The position numbers were made by a program, and so were the translations under genes. 64,000 nucleotides of DNA from Streptomyces sp. NBC_01445 (lineage in GTDB: Bacteria > Actinomycetota > Actinomycetes > Streptomycetales > Streptomycetaceae), in the NCBI RefSeq assembly GCF_035918235.1, contig NZ_CP109485.1, forward strand, positions 6,383,001-6,447,000. Reading direction: 5' to 3'. A model generated the notes under the pieces. The model saw only the letters and a list, made by a program, of their open reading frames with translations. It was not told the origin of the DNA and ran no database searches. The stretch's first letter is position 1. Every line of letters begins with the position of its first letter. Below, one piece after another: positions 8,810-17,356 of the stretch.

Positions 8810-9163
8810 CTACGGCCGGTTCTCGGCCGGCCCGCGCATCAGGTCGCGGCCGAACTCGACCATCTTCTTCGCGTAGTCCTCGGTCCACTGCGCCCGCTCG
8901 GCGATCGCCGCGGGCGTCAGGCGGTCGAAGCGGCGCGGGTCGGCGAGCTGGGCCGCCGCCAGGGCCTGGAACTCCACGGACCGGTCGGTCGCGGCGCGGA
9001 ACGCGAGAGCCAGCTCCGTCGCGCGGGTGAGCAACTCGCGCGGGTCCTCGATCGCCTCCAGGTCGAAGAAGTGCTCCGGGTCCGCGGCGGCCTCGGCCGG
9101 CTCGAAGAGCAGCGGGGCCGGACGCATCCGCCTCTCGGTACGGGCCCGCTCGGGCTCGGCCAT
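8810..9163 (-). CDS. Conserved actinobacterial hypothetical protein (117 aa)
   Basis: 117 aa from the ATG at 9163, with a strong GAGGAGG seven bases upstream. The chain is highly charged and helical: an Arg-rich lead (PERARTERRM), then PLLFEPAEAAADPEHFFDLE and a C-terminal helix AQWTEDYAKKMVEFGRDLM. There are no membrane segments, cysteines or recognisable motifs. It lies 88 bases after the helicase stop, in the same direction, and could be the last gene of that operon or stand alone. I do not recognise a function. Regular codon use and the ribosome site make it a real gene. Confidence 0.75.
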   Translation of the reverse strand: MAEPERARTERRMRPAPLLFEPAEAAADPEHFFDLEAIEDPRELLTRATELALAFRAATDRSVEFQALAAAQLADPRRFDRLTPAAIAERAQWTEDYAKKMVEFGRDLMRGPAENRP

Positions 9164-9251
9164 GATGTTCCTCCTCGTACGGTGTGCAGCCCCACGTCGC
9201 CGCCGGGTCCACCTTCTATTCTCCGCAGGCCCGCAAGAGCGCCCTCCCACC

Positions 9252-10628
9252 TCAAGGCATCCACTCCACCCGGTGTTCCGCGAGGCGGGCCAGTACCGCG
9301 TGATTCGCCTCCCAGCCGTCCGGGAATTTCACCGTGACTCCCAGCTGGACCGGTTCCGTCGACGGGTGGTCGTCCAGCAGGGCCGGGACGCCCGCGCGGC
9401 AGACCACGATGCACGCGTGGCGGTGGCGGGAGGCCAGGACGCAGAGGCGGCCCGTTTCCAGGTGGAACGCCGTCGCGTCGGGGCGGCCCGAGAGCGGGTG
9501 CAGGACGACCGTGACGTCGAACTCGCGGCCCTGCAGCCGGTTCGCCGTGTCCACGGTGACGTCCGTGACGCCGAGGTCCGCGAGCGCCGAGCGCACCGCC
9601 GCGGCCTGGTCGCGATGCGCCGTGCCGACCGCGATGCGGTCCGCCGTGAGGGGGGACGGGTCGGGGCCGCGCTCCGAGACCGTGGCCCCGCCGCGGTCCA
9701 GCAGGCGTCGTACCACCTGGGCCAGGGCCCGTACGGCCTCGGGGTCGGTGCGGGGCGTGTGCCTCGCCGGGAGTTCGAGCAGGCCCCAGCCCGACTCCGC
9801 CGCCTCGTCGATCACCCGGTCCGGGCCCGAGCCGTCGGAGGCGACCTCGAACCCCAGGCTGCGGTCGCCGTGGTCCGTGCCGCTGCGGAACGGTGTGTAC
9901 GGGTAGAACGCGCCGGAGACCAGCGGCGCGGCGGACGCCGGGAGGCGCCAGGAGACCGGGAGCCGGTGCTGCGGCAGCTCGGGGTTGTGCGCCAGGAGCG
10001 TCGTCACGGCGGACGCCGACGGGTCGTACGGCAGGCCCGCCCACTGCTCGGCCCCGACGATCGCGAACGGGTCAAGCTGGCCCGGGTCGCCCACGAAGAG
10101 CGCCCGCTCGAACAGGCCCGCCACGGCGAGCAGCGCGTCCGAGCGCATCTGGTACGCCTCGTCGACGATGGCGTGCTGCCAGGGGGTGATGTCCTTGACG
10201 TGCGCCCACTTCGCGGCCGTCGAGATGACGACCGGCAACGGCGCGAGATCACCGGCCTTGGTCGACTTGCGCACGTTCGTCAAGTCGTCGAGCGCCTTGT
10301 CGTACGGGTCGGGGTCGCTGCTGTGCAGGCGCCCGACGGGCAGCTCGGGGTTCTTCTCGGCGAGGCGCAGGACGAGATCGTCGACCTGCGCGTTCGTCTG
10401 CGCGATGACCATCAACGGGCGGCCCGCCTCGGCCAGTTCGAGCGCGGCCCGGACCACGAGCGTCGACTTCCCGGCGCCGGGCGGGGAGTCCACGACGATG
10501 CCGCGGGCCGTGCCGTGCAGGGTGTCGCGGAGGATGCCGTCGGTGGCGCGGCCGGCCGCCGCCCCCGGGTCGAACGGGGCGTCGCCGCTCGTGCCGGAGC
10601 GGCCGGGCGCATGCGGTGCGGCCGTCAC
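9252..10628 (-). CDS. SF1B (Upf1/Dna2-like) helicase / AAA ATPase
   Basis: 458 aa from a GTG at 10628 that overlaps the upstream stop (GTGA). Helicase motifs run in order. Motif I is PPGAGKST (49-56), motif Ia AQTNAQVDDL, motif II VDEAYQ (155-160) and motif III GDPGQLDP (180-187). A motif IV-like segment HRLPVSWRLP follows, then motif V VDTANRLQGREFDVTVV and motif VI VLASRHRHA. The DEAxQ and QGREFD forms point to the Upf1/Dna2 branch rather than UvrD. Motif VI is slightly divergent (SRHR where TRAR is usual). It is compact, with no nuclease or zinc domain of its own. A Cas4-type nuclease is encoded two genes upstream in the same operon, suggesting joint work on DNA ends or recombination intermediates. 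Confidence 0.85.
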   Translation of the reverse strand: MTAAPHAPGRSGTSGDAPFDPGAAAGRATDGILRDTLHGTARGIVVDSPPGAGKSTLVVRAALELAEAGRPLMVIAQTNAQVDDLVLRLAEKNPELPVGRLHSSDPDPYDKALDDLTNVRKSTKAGDLAPLPVVISTAAKWAHVKDITPWQHAIVDEAYQMRSDALLAVAGLFERALFVGDPGQLDPFAIVGAEQWAGLPYDPSASAVTTLLAHNPELPQHRLPVSWRLPASAAPLVSGAFYPYTPFRSGTDHGDRSLGFEVASDGSGPDRVIDEAAESGWGLLELPARHTPRTDPEAVRALAQVVRRLLDRGGATVSERGPDPSPLTADRIAVGTAHRDQAAAVRSALADLGVTDVTVDTANRLQGREFDVTVVLHPLSGRPDATAFHLETGRLCVLASRHRHACIVVCRAGVPALLDDHPSTEPVQLGVTVKFPDGWEANHAVLARLAEHRVEWMP

Positions 10629-12223
10629 AGCAGATCCTCCGTGGTCACGGCGTCCGGCGCCTCAGGCACCGGCACACCCGAACTGTCCGTACGCGGCGGG
10701 CCGCCGTGCGTCCACGGCGTCTCCTCCGGGTCCGGCAGCTTCGGACCGCCCCGCTGCTCGTGCTCGAAGAGCGTGAAGCACACCTGGTCACCCTTCTCCG
10801 GGACGGATCCCGGCTCCGGCTCCTTGCCGCGGCCCATCTTGTCCAGGACGCGCAGGACGACCCCGCCCCCGGCGTCGTACGACACGAACTCCGCGGCCTG
10901 AGGCTTGCCGTCGAGCGAGCGGTACACCTTCGTGCGCTCGCCGAGATGCGGCACGTCGTCGGTGCGGACGGTGATCAGGGGGCGCGGCCGGTTCTTCTCG
11001 TTGTACGCCGGGACCGACTCCGTCACCTCGCCCGCGAACGCCTCCCCGGTGAGCCGGCGGCCCGCCATGACCAGCGGGTCGTCGAGCGCCTCCTGCGCGT
11101 CCAGCCTGGCCTGCTCGCGCTCGCGCGTCGCCAGCTTGTTGGCCGCCGTCACCGCGTCGTCGCGGCGCGGCTGCGGCGGCTCGCCCGCGGCGACGCGGTC
11201 CCGGTGGCCGGTGAACGACCAGCGGTCGCGCGTCCAGCGCTCCGCGGCGCGCGGCCCCTCGGGGAACGTGCACAGCGCGTCCAGGCCGCGCCACACCGCG
11301 TCCCACGTGGGCCGGGTGCGGCTGTCGACGAGCGCGTGGATGTCGCGCTCGGCCGCCGTCAGCGCGGCGAGCCTCGCGTCCGCCTCGATGCCGTCCTCGG
11401 CGGCGGCCAGCAGTGTGCGGGCCTTGTCGTAGCGCTCGATCGCGGGAGCCAGCAGCTTGTTGTCGAACGCGGGGTCGGTGGCCGGGCCCGCGGGCGGGCA
11501 GACGAGCTGGCCGTCCTTGTCCCGGGCCAGCTCGGCGCGGAGCGCGGCCTCGGCGCCCGACGCGCCCTCCGGGGCCTCGATCCAGGCGAGCAGCGCGCCC
11601 AGATGCTGGTCCTCCAGCGTGGACTGGCCCGTCGCCCAGTGCCGGGACAGCAGGTCCGTCATGGCGAGCAGGAGCGCGGAACCGGGAACTCTGGCCCGCT
11701 CCCCGAAGTGCGTCAGCCAGCGGCCCAGCAGCGGGACGTGCGGCGGGGCGGGATAGGGCGCCTCGGGCTCCTGCTCGGCGGTGCGGCGGAACCGCATCGA
11801 GCGCCCGAGCAGCCGCACGAACTCGATGCCGGACCGGCTCGGCAGGATCAGCTGGGGCGCGTCGGCGCACAGCTCGACCTCCACCTTGACCCGCTTGCCG
11901 GTCGTCGGGTCCGTCTCGGCGCGCTCGGCGGCCTCGACGTCGGCCGCGAACCCGTCGACGTACGGCAGGACGATCCCCGCCAGCTCGGCGAGGAACGCGA
12001 AGCGCAGGTCACGGTCGCGGGGCTGGGGCACCACGAGCAGCCGGGGCGAGGTGCGCTCCGTGCCGACGAGCGCGCCGAGCGGAGCACCCGCCTCACCGGC
12101 CGTGATCAGCGGGACCAGGACGAGGGGGCGCTGCGACAGATGGCGGTGCCGCACGGTCGCGACCGGCTGGGCGCGCCCGCTCTGCACGGCCTCCAGGCGG
12201 GCCAGATCGTTGATCAGCGGCAT
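10625..12223 (-). CDS. Unknown protein between nuclease and helicase; possible beta-barrel C-terminus
   Basis: About 532 aa from the ATG at 12223 (MPLINDLARLEAVQ), overlapping the nuclease stop by 10 bases and ending in a GTGA overlap with the helicase start. I do not recognise a family. The first 250 residues are mixed alpha/beta (LVLVPLITAGEAG, LLVVPQPRDRDLRFAFL, VKVEVELCADAPQLILP). The middle is charged and helical. The last 100 residues look like beta strands (LITVRTDDVPHLGERTKVYR, AEFVSYDAGGGVVLRVL, GDQVCFTLFE), followed by a Pro-rich tail. The strand-rich end could correspond to the 1B barrel that precedes the helicase core in Dna2/Upf1 proteins; this is inference. Coupling on both sides implies a fixed stoichiometry with nuclease and helicase. 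Confidence 0.8.
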   Translation of the reverse strand: MPLINDLARLEAVQSGRAQPVATVRHRHLSQRPLVLVPLITAGEAGAPLGALVGTERTSPRLLVVPQPRDRDLRFAFLAELAGIVLPYVDGFAADVEAAERAETDPTTGKRVKVEVELCADAPQLILPSRSGIEFVRLLGRSMRFRRTAEQEPEAPYPAPPHVPLLGRWLTHFGERARVPGSALLLAMTDLLSRHWATGQSTLEDQHLGALLAWIEAPEGASGAEAALRAELARDKDGQLVCPPAGPATDPAFDNKLLAPAIERYDKARTLLAAAEDGIEADARLAALTAAERDIHALVDSRTRPTWDAVWRGLDALCTFPEGPRAAERWTRDRWSFTGHRDRVAAGEPPQPRRDDAVTAANKLATREREQARLDAQEALDDPLVMAGRRLTGEAFAGEVTESVPAYNEKNRPRPLITVRTDDVPHLGERTKVYRSLDGKPQAAEFVSYDAGGGVVLRVLDKMGRGKEPEPGSVPEKGDQVCFTLFEHEQRGGPKLPDPEETPWTHGGPPRTDSSGVPVPEAPDAVTTEDLL

Positions 12224-13416
12224 GCCGGCCCCGCCTCTCCGTGCGCGCCGAGCGCCTCGGCCCGCAGCCACGCCGCCCGGCGCAGCGCGGCGACCGCCGG
12301 GTCCAGCGGATCGCCGGAGTGGCCGTGGGCCGCCGAGAGGACCTCGTCGACCGTGGTCAGACCGCCCAGCTCGGCGCGGAGGCCGCGGCCGAGCGAGGTG
12401 ACCGCGCCCTCCTCACGGGCCCGGTCGCGGCAGTGGAACGCCAGCTCGCACGCGGCCAGGCACTCCGGCGCGTACGTCGCGGGCACCGACTCGACCGCTT
12501 CCGTGAGTTCCTCCGCGGGCCGCGTGACGTCGAAGCAGGTGCCCTCGGGCAGCGCGTCCGCGATGTCCTCGATGCGGGTGAGCCGCTCCAGCTGCCGCCG
12601 CGTCACCGACAGCTGCTTGCGTACGTCGACGGCGGACGCCGCCGGAAGGTTGCTGAAGTCCTTGGGGCAGACGAGCAGGATCCGGTGCCTGACCTCGGGC
12701 GCCGGGTCCAGGTGCTGGGCGACCCGCTCGAGGGCCAGCACGTACACCGCGGCCTGGCGGGCCGCGGCGCCGACCTTCGCCGCGTCCGCGCTGCCGTCGA
12801 TCATCGGGAAGGACTTGATCTCGACGACCGTCCACGTCCCGTCGGGGTGCACGACCACCGCGTCCGGTTCGAGGAAGGCCGGGGTGCCCGCGACGTCGAG
12901 CGCGAGCATCGGGTGCTCGAGGAACGTCCAGGCGCCGGAACCGGCCGCCTCCGCCGTCGCCTCGCGCAGCGCGAGCGCCGTGCGGGCCGTGCGGCCCTCG
13001 GGTCCGACCGCCGTCAGATCCGGCGTACGCGCCTCGCCCGGCACCGGCTCGGGCCCGCCGCCCATGCGCTCGTGCACGAGCCGGAGCATCTCAGCGCCCC
13101 CGTCGGCCTTGACCTTCGCCTCGAACGCGTTGCCCCGCATGAACGCGAACTGGGACTGGCCGAATCCGGACGGCGCCCCGAGCGCGTCCGCGAGCAGCGC
13201 CTTGTCGACGCCCGCCCCGTCGAGCAGCGCGCGTCGCCTGCACCCCGGGTTCGCGGCGAGCGCCGCCAGCGCCCGCGCGTCGAGTGCCCGTGGCGCTATG
13301 TCACTGCCGCGCAGCTCAGCGAGCCGCTGCCGCAGCGCCGTCCCCCGCGTCGGAGGAGCGGGCACCCGGGCCGCCGCCCGGTCCTGTACTGACCTTGCGC
13401 TGTCGGGGAATTCGCT
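12214..13416 (-). CDS. Cas4/RecB-type PD-(D/E)XK nuclease with probable 4Fe-4S cluster
   Basis: About 400 aa from the GTG at 13416; starts at 13449 (TTG) or 13365 (GTG) are possible. From 13416, RGNAFE is followed by EPDAVVV with Asp185, then VVEIKSF with Glu199 and Lys201, then QAAVY (QxxxY). This is the full RecB-like catalytic set. A lone Cys59 (NPGCRRR) plus Cys319, Cys323 and Cys329 (CLAACELAFHC) match the four-cysteine iron-sulfur clamp of Cas4, AddB and Dna2 nucleases. It probably cuts single-stranded ends. It begins a coupled operon with an unknown protein and an Upf1/Dna2-like helicase. Its 5' end overlaps the PAP2 gene by about 100 bases in another frame. Confidence 0.85.
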   Translation of the reverse strand, partial: SEFPDSARSVQDRAAARVPAPPTRGTALRQRLAELRGSDIAPRALDARALAALAANPGCRRRALLDGAGVDKALLADALGAPSGFGQSQFAFMRGNAFEAKVKADGGAEMLRLVHERMGGGPEPVPGEARTPDLTAVGPEGRTARTALALREATAEAAGSGAWTFLEHPMLALDVAGTPAFLEPDAVVVHPDGTWTVVEIKSFPMIDGSADAAKVGAAARQAAVYVLALERVAQHLDPAPEVRHRILLVCPKDFSNLPAASAVDVRKQLSVTRRQLERLTRIEDIADALPEGTCFDVTRPAEELTEAVESVPATYAPECLAACELAFHCRDRAREEGAVTSLGRGLRAELGGLTTVDEVLSAAHGHSGDPLDPAVAALRRAAWLRAEALGAHGEAGPACR

Positions 13417-14293
13417 CACCCGCCGAAGTCTGGCACTCCCCACTGACAATCGAGGACGCCGCCGTGGAGGCCGGGGCGGGAGAGGTGCGGCGAGGCCGTA
13501 CGGAACCGGCCGTCGTCGCCCGGCGCACCCGGGCCCGTACGAGGTCCGCGGCCCGCGTCACGCGCCGGCTCACCAGGAGACCGAGGCCCATCACGGCCAC
13601 CCCGGCGAGCGCGTCGAAGAAGTAGTGGTTCGCGGTGCCCATCACCACGAAGGCGGTGATCAGCGGATAGGCGATACCGGCCGCCCTGACCAGCGGCGTA
13701 CGGCCGTGGCGCCACAGCATGACCCCGCACCACACCGCCCAGCCGACGTGCAGGCTGGGCATCGCCGCGTACTGGTTGGTCATGCTGCCGAGCCCGCGCG
13801 GGGCGCTCGCCTGGCCGCCCCACCAGCCCCACGAGCTGTACTGGGCCATGGTGTCGACGAAGCCGTGGCCGGGGGAAAGCAGGCGCGGCGGGCAGGTCGG
13901 TACGAGGGCGAAGCCGATCAGGCCGATCAGGGTGGAGGTCATCAGCCAGGTCCGGGCGGCGCGGAAGTGGACGGCGCGGCTGCGGAAGAGCCAGATCAGG
14001 ATGCTCGGCGTGACGAGGTAGTGCAGTGAGGCGTACCAGAAGTCGGCGGGGACACCGATCCAGGCCTCGGAGGTGAAGAGACGGTTCAGCGGGTGTTCGA
14101 GGTTGAGATGGAGTGCCTTCTCGGCCCGGAGTATCGCGAGGCCGTGGTCCACGGCGGTCGACACCTCCCCGCGCACCATGAGCCGGCCCGCCGAATAGGC
14201 GGCGTACACCAGCAAGAGCACCGGCAGTTCGGTCCACCAGCGCAGCCGGTCGCCCTCTGTCGCCGCAGTGGGCGGTGCCTCGGTCTGCGACAT
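13316..14293 (-). CDS. PAP2-superfamily membrane phosphatase / phosphotransferase
   Basis: 325 aa from the ATG at 14293. About six membrane segments run between residues 20 and 240. The luminal active-site blocks [11 protein letters not shown] and [13 protein letters not shown] give the PSLH and H-x3-D motifs of the PAP2 superfamily. The AUR1/inositol-phosphorylceramide-synthase-like subgroup has this layout. These enzymes remove or transfer phosphate on lipids or prenyl phosphates at the outer membrane face. The last 80 residues are basic, Ser/Pro-rich and probably disordered. This tail overlaps the start of the nuclease gene by about 100 bases in a different frame, so its conservation there is doubtful, though the membrane core is solid. 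Confidence 0.85.
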   Translation of the reverse strand: MSQTEAPPTAATEGDRLRWWTELPVLLLVYAAYSAGRLMVRGEVSTAVDHGLAILRAEKALHLNLEHPLNRLFTSEAWIGVPADFWYASLHYLVTPSILIWLFRSRAVHFRAARTWLMTSTLIGLIGFALVPTCPPRLLSPGHGFVDTMAQYSSWGWWGGQASAPRGLGSMTNQYAAMPSLHVGWAVWCGVMLWRHGRTPLVRAAGIAYPLITAFVVMGTANHYFFDALAGVAVMGLGLLVSRRVTRAADLVRARVRRATTAGSVRPRRTSPAPASTAASSIVSGECQTSAGERIPRQRKVSTGPGGGPGARSSDAGDGAAAAAR

Positions 14294-14517
14294 CCCGCCG
14301 CTCCCCCTTAACTCCGTGTACGGCGGCCCGTGGCCATGTGGCTCACTTTACGGTGTATGTGTCCGCCTGGAAGGGGCGCCTCCGACCCACGAAGACGCAA
14401 CGATCACCCGGGAGGTTGCCTGAATCCCGGGTGAGCGATGATGGAACGAGCGGGCGCGCCTGGCCTGACTTATCGGTACATGGCAGCCCTTTTCACCCGC
14501 CCTCGGAAAGGTCACCC

Positions 14518-15123
14518 ATGGCACCGCGCATCCTGTTGGCCCGGCATGGACAGACGGAATGGTCACTGTCCGGGCGGCACACCGGCAGGACCGACATCCC
14601 CCTCCTCGAAGAGGGACGGCGCGGCGCGAAGCTCCTCGGTGAACGTCTGCACCGGTCGCCCCTCGACGGACTCCCCGGGGCCGAGGTGCGCACCAGCCCG
14701 CTCTCCCGCGCGCGCGAGACCTGCGACCTCGCCGGCTTCGGCGACCGGGCCGCCGAGTGGGACATGCTCATGGAGTGGGACTACGGCGCGTACGAGGGGC
14801 TGACCCCCGCCGAGATCCAGGAGCGGCGCCCCGGCTGGTTCATCTGGCGCGACGGAGTCCCCGAGGGCGAGACACTGGAGCAGATGACCGCGCGTGCCGA
14901 CGAGGTCGTCGCCTGGGCCAGATCCGAGAACCGCGACGCCCTGGTGTTCGCGCACGGCCACATGCTGCGCTCCATCGGCGCGCGCTGGCTGGGCCTCCCG
15001 CTCGACTTCGCGGCCCGCATCCGCCTCAACCCGACGTCACTGTCGGTCCTCGGCTGGGCCTACGGAGATCCGGCGATCGAGTCGTGGAACGACATCGGCC
15101 ACCTCGCGGGCCACGAGGGCTAG
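14518..15123 (+). CDS. Histidine phosphatase family protein (phosphoglycerate-mutase-like)
   Basis: 201 aa from the ATG at 14518, with GGAAAGG seven bases upstream. It opens with [12 protein letters not shown], where Arg9, His10 and Gly11 form the RHG signature and His10 is the phosphate acceptor. [11 protein letters not shown] carries the second conserved Arg, [10 protein letters not shown] the conserved Glu, and [16 protein letters not shown] the second catalytic His. This is the complete branch-1 histidine phosphatase set. The substrate is unknown; relatives include sugar- and nucleotide-phosphate phosphatases and cobalamin pathway enzymes. Nothing nearby narrows this. The gene is solitary and convergent with the HTH/TPR regulator, with a gap of 31 bases. 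Confidence 0.92.
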   Translation: MAPRILLARHGQTEWSLSGRHTGRTDIPLLEEGRRGAKLLGERLHRSPLDGLPGAEVRTSPLSRARETCDLAGFGDRAAEWDMLMEWDYGAYEGLTPAEIQERRPGWFIWRDGVPEGETLEQMTARADEVVAWARSENRDALVFAHGHMLRSIGARWLGLPLDFAARIRLNPTSLSVLGWAYGDPAIESWNDIGHLAGHEG

Positions 15124-15154
15124 GGCCTCTCGGCGATAGCGGCGCCCGTAGGGC

Positions 15155-16552
15155 TCACGCCGTGCGCGGAGCCGACGCGTGCTGCTCCAGGAACGCCGAG
15201 ACGCCCGACGCCCTGCGGTGCGGAAGGAGCACGCGCGCGGTGGTCGCCAGCATCGACTGGATGCGCGACGACTGGACCTCGGTCAGCAGGTGCAGGACCC
15301 GCATCCCCGCGGACGCGGCCTCGTCGGGCTGTCCGGCGCGCGCGAGGTCGTCGGCCAGCTCCGCCGTGTACAAGGCGATGTTCCGGGTGAAGTGCGGGTC
15401 CTGGAGGGCAGCTGCGCGGCGCGCGTGCCGGGCGGCGCGCGTCCAGTCGCCCAGCGCCGAGTAGCACTGCGCCTCCAGGCCCTCCAGCTCGGCCTCGCCG
15501 TAGAACGTCATCCACTCCGGGTCGTCGTCCGACCGCCCGCGTGCGAAGAGGGCCTGCGCCCGGGCCAGGGCCCGCTCACACCCCGTACGGTCCCCGAGCC
15601 CCGCCCAGCCGCCGGCCTCGCGCAGCGCGAGCAGCGAGAGCAGTCTCGGCGAGGCCAGCTGGGCCGCGACGCGCGTGGCCGCCTGCGCCGCCCGCACCGC
15701 CTCCCTCGGCCGCCCGGCGTCCCGCGCCAGGAATGCCGTGTTGCAGAACGCGTGCGCCTCAAGGGCCGGGTCGCCCGCCACGCGCGCGGTGGCCAGCGCC
15801 TCCGCGTAGTGCGAGCGCGCGTCGTCGAAGCGGCCCGAGTCGTGCGCCAGCCAGCCGACGGAGATGGCCAGTTCACCCGCCCCGGCCTGGAGCCGCTCGG
15901 CCGTGCCGGGCGCCGCCGTCCCCGCGTCGAGCAGCGCGAACGCCGTACGCAGCGGGGCCGCGGCCCTCTTGTAGAGCCCGTCGGCGCCGTGCCGGTCGTC
16001 GAGCAGCCGGATCCGGCGGATGGCCTCCTCGACCGCGCCGACACCGGCCGCGGGCGCCGCGCGCCCGCCGTGGCCCGCCGCGGTCGACTTCGCCGCGTGG
16101 GCTGCCGTGCCGTCGGCCGCGATGCCGAAGGGCGCCAGGGAGGCGATGGCCACGGTGGCCGTCCCTCCGGTCATGAATGCGCGACGCCGCACGTCGCTCT
16201 CCTCGTCGTGGTGCGGGTACTCGAACTCGGTGTGCGCGAGGGGTACGGGGTCTGCGGGGCGGGCCGCCCGGCCGCGTACGGCCGAGCGGGGCGCGAACCC
16301 CATGTCCGTGAGCGAGCGCCCGGGGAACATGTGCAGGAACACCCGCTCGTACGCGTAGTTGGGGCAGCGGATCTCGCCGGCCTCCACCCGCCCGATGTAG
16401 CGCGCGTCGCAGCTGACCCGCTCGCCGATCTCCCGGGCGGCCCGTCGCACCGCGGCTGCGAACTCGCCGGGAGAGCGCTGCCCACGCAGCCGCCTGAAGG
16501 CGAGATTCGGCCGCGGGGACTGCGCTGACGATGCCACCGGTGACGGCGTCAT
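15155..16552 (-). CDS. HTH/TPR transcriptional regulator, NsdA-like
   Basis: 465 aa from the ATG at 16552. An N-terminal helix-turn-helix-like region (residues 15-75: FAAAVRRAAREIGERVSCDA, RYIGRVEAGE) is followed by a linker. A hydrophobic patch RRRAFMTGGTATVAIASL comes next, then TPR-like helical repeats from about 170 to the end (FDDARSHYAEALATAR, ALEAHAFCNTAFLARDAGR, GDWTRAARHARRAA). This is the architecture of the Streptomyces NsdA group, which negatively affects sporulation and antibiotic production. It is one of several paralogues, so I give no symbol. The internal RRRAFM plus hydrophobic stretch resembles a Tat signal but sits mid-protein, and is usual for this group. Confidence 0.75.
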   Translation of the reverse strand: MTPSPVASSAQSPRPNLAFRRLRGQRSPGEFAAAVRRAAREIGERVSCDARYIGRVEAGEIRCPNYAYERVFLHMFPGRSLTDMGFAPRSAVRGRAARPADPVPLAHTEFEYPHHDEESDVRRRAFMTGGTATVAIASLAPFGIAADGTAAHAAKSTAAGHGGRAAPAAGVGAVEEAIRRIRLLDDRHGADGLYKRAAAPLRTAFALLDAGTAAPGTAERLQAGAGELAISVGWLAHDSGRFDDARSHYAEALATARVAGDPALEAHAFCNTAFLARDAGRPREAVRAAQAATRVAAQLASPRLLSLLALREAGGWAGLGDRTGCERALARAQALFARGRSDDDPEWMTFYGEAELEGLEAQCYSALGDWTRAARHARRAAALQDPHFTRNIALYTAELADDLARAGQPDEAASAGMRVLHLLTEVQSSRIQSMLATTARVLLPHRRASGVSAFLEQHASAPRTA

Positions 16553-16840
16553 GACCGGGCCCTCTCGTGCGAACCGTGCCGGATCACCGGGGAGTTGGGT
16601 CTCTGTGGGCCCTGGTGCAACCCCTGTTCCGACGGGGCACGAAGGTACCTGCTGTAACGACCCCGACACACAGTGTTTAGCTACAAACCGGATATCTCAC
16701 CCCGCATCCGCCATGAAGTGCCATCCTTTGCGGCGGCGTACCGCCGTAGCTGTTGACGCTTACGGGCGTTGAACCTTGCGGGGCCGGAGCGGTCGCGTTC
16801 CGGTCGTGCAACCCGTACGCGAGAGCGAGGAGGGGCTGAC

Positions 16841-17278
16841 GTGTTGGAGGCATCACTTTCGACGGCGCGGCACCGGCCGACCCAGGACCACAGCGCGCCA
16901 CCCCGTGACAGTGCGTCCTGCGACGTGGTGACCGTCCCGGCCCGGCAGGGCCTCGAAGCGGTCGACATCCTGCGCCGCGGCGCCACCGAGGCCGTCGGCC
17001 CGGTCCTGCACGACGGGGACTGCGACACCCTCGGCTTCCTCGTGCCGCCCGGCACCGCCGACGGCTGGGACGTCCCCGGCAGCGCCTGCACCCACACCCC
17101 CGCGTCGTCCTCGCAGAAGCGCGGCCCCGGTGCGGGCCCCGTGCCGCCCGCCCCCGTGGAGGGCGGCGGCTGGCTGCTCCCGCCCGGCGGGGCCGAGCTC
17201 GTCACCGACCCGACGGTCCTGAGGGCGGCGCTCGGCGAGGCGGCCCGCATGATCGAAGCCGCGGACAACTGCTGCTGA
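16841..17278 (+). CDS. Conserved Streptomyces hypothetical protein (145 aa)
   Basis: 145 aa from a GTG at 16841, preceded by an ideal AGGAGG about six bases away. The N-terminus (LEASLSTARHRPTQDHSAPP) looks disordered. The core DVVTVPARQGLEAVDILRRG is followed by PVLHDGDCDTLGFLVPPGTA, a Pro/Gly linker and a C-terminal helix ending in NCC. GDCDTLGFLVPPG is reminiscent of proteins next to or within prim-pol-like families, but I cannot name the family. Four cysteines are present without a clear metal pattern. The gene is divergent from the NsdA-like regulator across 288 bases and ends 78 bases before the spermidine-synthase-like gene. Confidence 0.75.
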   Translation: MLEASLSTARHRPTQDHSAPPRDSASCDVVTVPARQGLEAVDILRRGATEAVGPVLHDGDCDTLGFLVPPGTADGWDVPGSACTHTPASSSQKRGPGAGPVPPAPVEGGGWLLPPGGAELVTDPTVLRAALGEAARMIEAADNCC

Positions 17279-17356
17279 GGCCGCCTGCCGGGCGCCTGTG
17301 GACCCTGGCCCAGCGGCCGCTGGGCCGACTGGTCGCCGCCCGTCGATAATGGACGG

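Noticed and set aside
10616..14029. A 1137-codon open frame on the plus strand across the helicase, unknown protein and nuclease genes
   Set aside because: Arg/Gly/Ala-rich with no motif, antisense to three motif-bearing coupled genes.
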